From positions 1 through 9,430 of the forward strand of contig WRER01000014.1 of the NCBI GenBank assembly GCA_009779205.1: a stretch of 9,430 nucleotides of DNA, read 5' to 3'. The stretch comes from Methanobacteriota archaeon. GTDB lineage: Archaea > Halobacteriota > Methanomicrobia > Methanomicrobiales > Methanospirillaceae. Under the pieces are notes generated by a model, which made no database searches, was not told the origin of the DNA, and saw only the letters and a list, made by a program, of their open reading frames with translations. The translations under genes were made by a program, and so were the position numbers. How positions within the stretch are numbered: the first letter of the stretch is position 1; every line of letters starts with the position of its first letter. Shown piece after piece: positions 4,946 through 9,430 of the stretch.

Positions 4946-6328
4946 TTATAATCTCATATTGTGTGATTTTTCCATGTGAGCATCAGATGATACGACGATG
5001 GTATACTCTTCATCATCCATAACCATGTCTGGGTGAATTTCACATCCATCTTGAATAATGCTCTGACCAGACATGAGCTTTCCGTACGCTGGGCCTGGGA
5101 AAATGCCAAAATCCTTTGCTTTGGCAGGATTAAAGCGCTGTTTGCGCATGGTAAGGACGCCATCCTCATATGTACAGGTATGCGCAGTACATATAATTCT
5201 AACACAGGCTTGTATTAACTCATCTGTTCTTTGCGCAATGCTGGACTCATCCACGATGAATGTGTTCAGTACAGCAATGCCATTTCCTGAAAAATGAATA
5301 CAAGGAATGCGATAAATAGTATCCAAAAACGTGTTATGGTTATTTTTGTCATCAGGTTTCTGATCAACTTTCTGAGCTTCCAAAACAAGATCCTGATTGA
5401 TGGTTAGAGCCACAGGATGAGTTAACTCCTCGATATGATGAGGGTGTGCAGCAACAGTCATATCGGAAAAGATGTCGGAAACGAGAGAGAGAGCAAAGCG
5501 ATACACCGAGAACGAAGCACCCTTGAGATGAACAAGTTCAGTCTGGCTAACAACAGGAAGATCATATGCAGCTGCAAGTTGTGCAATGCTTGTAATCTCC
5601 GCGTTAGATAGTGATTTTTTATCAATATACACTCCCTCTGCCTGTGACATTGCAACCATCTGAGTAAACAGTTCATCAGTGAGGCACACTATCTGGCGGG
5701 TTGGCATAATGTGTCCAAATGCTCCTCGTGAGATACGTGAGACCTCAGTCTGTCTCGCTGCATAATGACTGCCTCCAAACCCAATAAGAGGAATGGAATC
5801 TCTCTCCTCATACACATACTTACTTTTCTTTATGACCTCAATAACGGCTTCTGCCACTGCCTGCGCCGCACGCTTATCATGCCATTCTCTCTCAGTCGAA
5901 CCTATTTCAACAAAAAAAGATGGTAATACGAGCGAAGTCGGGCCATGATGAGTAACCTCATAAGAGACAGTATACCCCTCTGGCACCCTCGCTGCAAGCT
6001 CAGTAAATGCGGCATGCATCAAATGAGGATCAGTCCGGCTCAGAGTCCCAGGTTCCCCACCGAGATCAGCTGAGCCATAATTACCAGTTGCATGCACGGT
6101 CAATGTTGGGACTGCTCCTTTTCCTGCATGTCGTGAAAGAAAAATGGCGCATGTAATACCCTTATTCACCCAGGTTTCGAACGTATCATCTATCTCAACC
6201 AATCGTCTAGAAACGATAAGATGAGAAAAAAGTGAGGCATACGTACTCTCTAAAATAAATGAATGGATCAGCGTACCTGCGGGATCATGCATAGAACTGA
6301 CAAGAAGAATAGTGGGAGAAAGAGACAT
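4946..6328 (-). CDS. dtdA: D-aminoacyl-tRNA deacylase (DtdA/DTD2, GEK1 family), extended form
   Basis: Hydrolyses D-amino acids, and probably other aberrant adducts, from mischarged tRNA: chiral proofreading in the cytoplasm. Core motifs are SSMHDPAG (11-18), [20 protein letters not shown] (126-145), [12 protein letters not shown] (184-195) and the region up to LVHLKG (265-270). At 460 residues it is far longer than the roughly 270-residue Pyrococcus-type enzyme. The extra C-terminal part (about 273-460) includes [23 protein letters not shown] (400-422). The start is the ATG at 6328. The longest open frame would begin with a TTG at 6376 that has no ribosome-binding site, whereas AAGGTG lies 3 bases before this ATG and [12 protein letters not shown] matches the family start. 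It is the first gene of the cluster with ftsZ, divergent from the phosphorylase gene. Confidence 0.93.
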   Translation of the reverse strand: MSLSPTILLVSSMHDPAGTLIHSFILESTYASLFSHLIVSRRLVEIDDTFETWVNKGITCAIFLSRHAGKGAVPTLTVHATGNYGSADLGGEPGTLSRTDPHLMHAAFTELAARVPEGYTVSYEVTHHGPTSLVLPSFFVEIGSTEREWHDKRAAQAVAEAVIEVIKKSKYVYEERDSIPLIGFGGSHYAARQTEVSRISRGAFGHIMPTRQIVCLTDELFTQMVAMSQAEGVYIDKKSLSNAEITSIAQLAAAYDLPVVSQTELVHLKGASFSVYRFALSLVSDIFSDMTVAAHPHHIEELTHPVALTINQDLVLEAQKVDQKPDDKNNHNTFLDTIYRIPCIHFSGNGIAVLNTFIVDESSIAQRTDELIQACVRIICTAHTCTYEDGVLTMRKQRFNPAKAKDFGIFPGPAYGKLMSGQSIIQDGCEIHPDMVMDDEEYTIVVSSDAHMEKSHNMRL

Positions 6329-6331
6329 CAG

Positions 6332-6337
6332 CACCTT
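6332..6337 (-). promoter_or_regulatory. Shine-Dalgarno of dtdA that fixes its start
   Basis: AAGGTG followed by CTG and the ATG at 6328. The spacing is short, but this is the only G-rich complement to the 16S 3' end in the region. It supports a 460-residue protein rather than a TTG-initiated 476-residue one. Confidence 0.55.
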
Positions 6338-6417
6338 CTCATACGTACGTGCGCCCGATAGATAGGAGTTGCGCAATACCTATACATGTACATACCCGTC
6401 TAATTACTTGATTTTCA

Positions 6418-6432
6418 GCAATTATTAATACT
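6418..6432. promoter_or_regulatory. AT-rich element between divergent dtdA and glucan phosphorylase genes, possible shared or overlapping TATA boxes
   Basis: Plus strand GCAATTATTAATACT; minus strand AGTATTAATAATTGC. ATTAATA-like cores read on both strands. For the phosphorylase, a start about 25 bases downstream would be near 6451, leaving a leader of about 15 bases with no Shine-Dalgarno. For dtdA, a start near 6400 would leave a leader of about 70 bases. An alternative dtdA TATA is ATGTATA at 6387-6381. Composition and position only. Confidence 0.35.
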
Positions 6433-6466
6433 TTACACCTCTAAGTACAGCCTCAGAGTACATATT

Positions 6467-8632
6467 ATGGTAAATGAAACAATCACCGATCTCCCAGAAA
6501 ATCTGAAGGGACTTGCTGATCTTGCATTCAATTTATGGCCATCTTGGCATCCAGAAGCTCAGTGCATTTTTAAACGGCTCAATAAGATAGGATGGAAAGA
6601 AGCGACACACAACCCTGTCAAAATGCTGCACACTGTTCCAAAAGTTGCACTCATAAATGCAAGTGAAAATACAAGCTATGTCAACCATTACAACGCTGTA
6701 ATGGCCAGATATACACGATACATGCAGAGAAGAACTAGTTGGTTCTCAGAGCATTATCCTGATTACTGTAAAACTGCTCTAATAGCTTATTTTTCCGCAG
6801 AATATGGACTGCAACATTCATTACCATTCTATGCAGGTGGACTCGGGTTTCTTGCAGGTGATCACTTAAAAGAATGTAGTGATATGGGTGTTCCTGTTGT
6901 CGCGATCGGATTTATGTACTCTGATGGATACCTCCGTCAGATCATCAATTCCGATGGATGGCAAGAAGGAGTAGAGGAAAAAATTCAGCGTGGAAACGCT
7001 CCAATTAAGCGTATATATGCAAAAAATGAAAAAATAATACTCTTAAAAGTTCCATATATTAAACCTGATATATATTTTACCCTTTGGAAAGTAGAGATCG
7101 GGAGAGTAGATCTATACTTACTTGATACTGATGTTGAAGAAAATGCACCAGAGTATCGCAACATTACAAGTAGGCTTTACAGCAGTGAAAACGAGATGAG
7201 ACTGCTTCAAGAGATTGTGCTTGGCATTGGAGGAGGACATGCCCTAAAAGAACTTGGCATCTCCTGTTCTGCTATCCACCTAAACGAAGGACATGCAGCA
7301 TTTGCAGCACTTGAACGCATTCGACAGTATATGGAAGCAGGATTCTCTCGCGAAGAAGCACGTGACCAAGTGAACCGAACATTACTTTTCACAACACATA
7401 CTCCCGTTCCTGCAGGACATGACAAGTTCCCCACCTGGATGATGGACAAATTTTTTGGTGAGTATTATTCACAGATTGGAGGACGAGACGCATTTCTGAA
7501 TCTTGGAAGACACATCGAAGACCCCCCTGACTACTTTAATATGACGGCGTTTGCACTCAAAGCATCTACATATGCAAATGGCGTCAGCAAAAAGCATGGC
7601 GAGATCGCTCGTGATATGTGGAAATCATTGTGGGATCTTGGCAATGCACAGCAAGTCCCAATAGGCTCCATCACCAATGGAGTGCATATTCCAACATGGC
7701 TCAATCCAAAACTTGAAACACTTATCAACACGATAGTCTCGCGGTCCTGCCCTGATTGGCTGCAGCACCATGACGAAGAATATATCTGGGATCTCATTGC
7801 GATGCTTCCTGATGAAGAACTCTGGGAGGTGCATCAAATGCTTAAGATGAAACTCATTGATAGAATTCGAGAAGCAAAACGGAGATCATGGGTACAGCAT
7901 GAAGCAGATGCCGGAAGTGTACTATCCGGCGGACTTTTGTTAGATCCAAATGTACTGACAATTGGATTTGCAAGGCGATTTTCCACATACAAACGAGCAG
8001 ATCTCATATTCCATGACATGGAACGTATCAAACGCATTGTAACCATGCCGTACAAACCAGTGCAGATCATTTTTGCAGGAAAAGCGCACCCTGCTGATCA
8101 TGAGGGAAAACGAATATTGCAGCGGATATTCAAAATCGCCCAATCTCCAGAATTTGCCGGAAGAGTTGCATTTGTTGAAGATTATGGGGAACAAATATCG
8201 AAATATCTGGTACAGGGTGTTGATATCTGGCTAAATAATCCAGTACCGCCTCTGGAAGCAAGCGGAACAAGTGGAATGAAGGCTGGTATTAACGGTGTTT
8301 TAAACCTCTCAATTGAAGATGGATGGTGGATTGAAGGGTATAACGGAAAGAATGGATGGTCATTTGGAAAGAGCACCTCATTAGAAAACAGAGATGACGC
8401 AACAGATGCAAACGAACTCTATTCCATTCTTGAAGAAAAAGTCATCCCATTGTATTATGCCCAAGCACTTGATGGAGTTCCACATGAATGGGTTGCAATG
8501 ATGAAAGAATCAATACGGAGCATCGCAGCACCATTCTCAGCCCGAAGGATGGTAAAGGAATATGTGGAACGCTATTATATCCCGACACTGACAGCAGCGT
8601 GTGAAAGCAAAGTGAATGTGGAACCAAAATGA
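6467..8632 (+). CDS. glgP: Alpha-glucan (glycogen) phosphorylase, GT35, with N-terminal DUF3417 region
   Basis: PLP-dependent enzyme releasing glucose 1-phosphate from the non-reducing ends of stored alpha-1,4-glucan. The 721 residues begin with a DUF3417-like segment (LPENLKGLADLAFNLWPSWHPEA, 9-31), followed by the phosphorylase body: YFSAEYGLQHSLPFYAGGLG (108-127), HLNEGHAAF (271-279), TTHTPVPAGHD (309-319), TNGVHIPTW (403-411), GFARRFSTYKR (500-510), FAGKAHPAD (536-544), and the PLP site EASGTSGMKAG, where K605 should carry the cofactor. This puts it in the short archaeal/bacterial alpha-glucan phosphorylase subfamily (TIGR02094 type) rather than the classical muscle/E. coli type. The start ATG is preceded by no Shine-Dalgarno and probably has a very short leader. 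It is divergent from dtdA, with a TPR gene 66 bases downstream. No other glycogen genes are in the window. Confidence 0.95.
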   Translation: MVNETITDLPENLKGLADLAFNLWPSWHPEAQCIFKRLNKIGWKEATHNPVKMLHTVPKVALINASENTSYVNHYNAVMARYTRYMQRRTSWFSEHYPDYCKTALIAYFSAEYGLQHSLPFYAGGLGFLAGDHLKECSDMGVPVVAIGFMYSDGYLRQIINSDGWQEGVEEKIQRGNAPIKRIYAKNEKIILLKVPYIKPDIYFTLWKVEIGRVDLYLLDTDVEENAPEYRNITSRLYSSENEMRLLQEIVLGIGGGHALKELGISCSAIHLNEGHAAFAALERIRQYMEAGFSREEARDQVNRTLLFTTHTPVPAGHDKFPTWMMDKFFGEYYSQIGGRDAFLNLGRHIEDPPDYFNMTAFALKASTYANGVSKKHGEIARDMWKSLWDLGNAQQVPIGSITNGVHIPTWLNPKLETLINTIVSRSCPDWLQHHDEEYIWDLIAMLPDEELWEVHQMLKMKLIDRIREAKRRSWVQHEADAGSVLSGGLLLDPNVLTIGFARRFSTYKRADLIFHDMERIKRIVTMPYKPVQIIFAGKAHPADHEGKRILQRIFKIAQSPEFAGRVAFVEDYGEQISKYLVQGVDIWLNNPVPPLEASGTSGMKAGINGVLNLSIEDGWWIEGYNGKNGWSFGKSTSLENRDDATDANELYSILEEKVIPLYYAQALDGVPHEWVAMMKESIRSIAAPFSARRMVKEYVERYYIPTLTAACESKVNVEPK

Positions 8633-8655
8633 TGCAAATATCATCTCCACACTAT

Positions 8656-8669
8656 ACGTACCTTTACGT
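8656..8669 (+). repeat. Small inverted repeat between the phosphorylase and TPR genes
   Basis: ACGTA-cctt-TACGT, arms of 5 and a 4-base loop, in the 66-base gap. No T-run follows, so it is not a convincing terminator; it may be a minor mRNA hairpin or chance. The rest of the gap holds a weak GTGAG about 10 bases before the TPR start. Confidence 0.3.
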
Positions 8670-8698
8670 GAACAGATACTGATAAGTGAGTACGCGCT

Positions 8699-9313
8699 AT
8701 GTCAACAGAACCTGAAGCCGCAGAAACACCAGCAATAGTTCGTGAGTCAAAAAGTATAAAGGGAACACCAGAAGCAAAACAAGCATATATAGAAGGACTG
8801 CGAAGATATCGCGACGGAGATGCACAATCTGCTATCTCATATCTTACAACAGCGATTAATGTAGGTATAGATGACTTCGATATTCTCTATTATCGAGGAA
8901 TGTGTTACTTAGACATTGAAGATTGGGAACATGCCAGTGATGACTTTACTGTCCTTCTTCGTATGGATCCAAAAAATGCAGATTATTTGTTTCATCGAGG
9001 ATTTGCTGAGTACAAGAATAAAAAATATGCACAAGCCATACTTGACTTTACCGCAATTCCTGATGATGAATCAGAATGTTCAGGGCGGTGGCATTATATG
9101 GGTATCTTATTCTACAAGATGGGGGAATATGACAGAGCGTTTGACTGCTATGAGCGGGCTCTACGTGAATTTCCTACCGTTCCAAAGATATGGATCAACT
9201 CAGGACTCGTACTTAACGCCTTGAACTTGCACGAAAGGGCAGAGATGGCATTTACTGCTGCAGAAAAACTAGATCCACGACTCAAGGGAAAAAAGAGAGA
9301 ACTGCAAGAGTGA
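8699..9313 (+). CDS. Tetratricopeptide repeat (TPR) protein
   Basis: A 204-residue soluble protein with no signal peptide or membrane segment. After a polar N-terminal stretch rich in Glu and Ala (1-24), five TPR units of about 34 residues follow: 25-58 (EAKQAYIEGLRRYRDGDAQS), 59-92 (ILYYRGMCYLDIEDWEHASD), 93-126 (YLFHRGFAEYKNKKYAQAI), 128-161 (WHYMGILFYKMGEYDRAFDC) and 162-195 (IWINSGLVLNALNLHERAEM). The pattern of small and aromatic residues and the LDP/MDP turns fit TPR. The family scaffolds protein-protein interactions; the partner is unknown. It is on the same strand as the phosphorylase, 66 bases downstream with only a weak ribosome-binding site, so it may be co-transcribed. Its 3' end faces another TPR-like frame 7 bases away. 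No specific function is assigned. Confidence 0.88.
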   Translation: MSTEPEAAETPAIVRESKSIKGTPEAKQAYIEGLRRYRDGDAQSAISYLTTAINVGIDDFDILYYRGMCYLDIEDWEHASDDFTVLLRMDPKNADYLFHRGFAEYKNKKYAQAILDFTAIPDDESECSGRWHYMGILFYKMGEYDRAFDCYERALREFPTVPKIWINSGLVLNALNLHERAEMAFTAAEKLDPRLKGKKRELQE

Positions 9314-9320
9314 AAACAAA

Positions 9321-9430
9321 TCAGACCAGGGTGTTTGAATACATAATTAATTTTTGAAGAGCACGATCACGTTCTGCAATAAGATCTCTTTCTTCCGGAT
9401 GTTCTTGAAGTCCTCTATTAAAAATATCAA
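9321..9430 (-). CDS. C-terminal end of a probable TPR-like protein, cut by the right window edge
   Basis: On the minus strand an open frame enters from the edge and stops with TGA at 9323-9321, giving 35 visible residues (DIFNRGLQEHPEERDLIAER, then DRALQKLIMYSNTLV). The charged helical sequence with an LQEHPEERDL turn resembles the last helix of a TPR repeat followed by a capping helix. The frame is convergent with the upstream TPR gene, with 7 bases between the stops. The full gene, its start and its function lie outside the window. A chance open frame of this length is possible, but the protein-like composition and convergent layout favour a real gene. Confidence 0.6.
   Translation of the reverse strand, partial: DIFNRGLQEHPEERDLIAERDRALQKLIMYSNTLV

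Noticed and set aside
6329..6376. 16-residue N-terminal extension of dtdA from a TTG codon
   Set aside because: No ribosome-binding site precedes the TTG, and the family N-terminus starts at the ATG at 6328, which has AAGGTG upstream.
6343..6390. Self-complementary words ACGTACGT (6343-6350) and TACATGTA (6383-6390) in the dtdA leader region
   Set aside because: Eight-base palindromes without spacer or repetition are expected by chance in this length of sequence; no regulatory role can be supported.

Overview
The window looks like a chromosomal core region of a euryarchaeal methanogen, most likely of the order Methanomicrobiales. The evidence is archaeal-type ribosomal proteins (P0/uL10 and a P1-like L12 ending in GALFG), Spt5, a Sec61-gamma-type SecE, an FtsZ1-type FtsZ, a DtdA (DTD2/GEK1-type) D-aminoacyl-tRNA deacylase, and a geranylgeranyl reductase next to a dedicated small ferredoxin. 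Shine-Dalgarno sequences of the GGTGA/GGAGG type precede many starts, and transcription units end in oligo-T tracts as in Archaea. The sequence is moderately AT-rich; the genus cannot be fixed by eye.

Layout, minus strand (read from high to low coordinates): dtdA (6328-4946), ftsZ (4943-3858), secE (3827-3624) and spt5 (3614-3144) form one tight cluster ending in a T7 tract. A TATA-like promoter near 3055 then starts the ribosomal stalk operon rpl11 (2945-2469), rpl1 (2405-1761), rpl10/P0 (1760-918) and rpl12 (874-563), closed by a T8 tract near 550. A new promoter near 423-438, with a perfect 6-3-6 inverted repeat just upstream, drives a 2[4Fe-4S] ferredoxin (382-212) that overlaps by one base a geranylgeranyl reductase running off the left edge.

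Layout, plus strand: divergent from dtdA across a 138-base gap is an alpha-glucan phosphorylase (6467-8632), followed by a 204-residue tetratricopeptide-repeat protein (8699-9313). A truncated minus-strand reading frame, also TPR-like, enters from the right edge and ends 7 bases from it (9430-9321).

Functionally, the left two-thirds is a growth cluster: tRNA proofreading (DtdA), division (FtsZ), protein export (SecE), transcription elongation (Spt5) and the ribosomal GTPase centre and stalk (L11, L1, P0, L12). The ferredoxin-reductase pair saturates archaeal membrane lipids. The phosphorylase mobilises storage glucan. No mobile element, CRISPR array, tRNA or rRNA was seen. No exotic new system is evident. 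The points most worth following are a 2/6 asymmetric hairpin overlapping the rpl1 Shine-Dalgarno (a candidate L1 autoregulatory site), a P0 protein without the usual acidic C-terminal tail, the extended DtdA upstream of ftsZ, and start-codon corrections for rpl12, rpl11 and dtdA.
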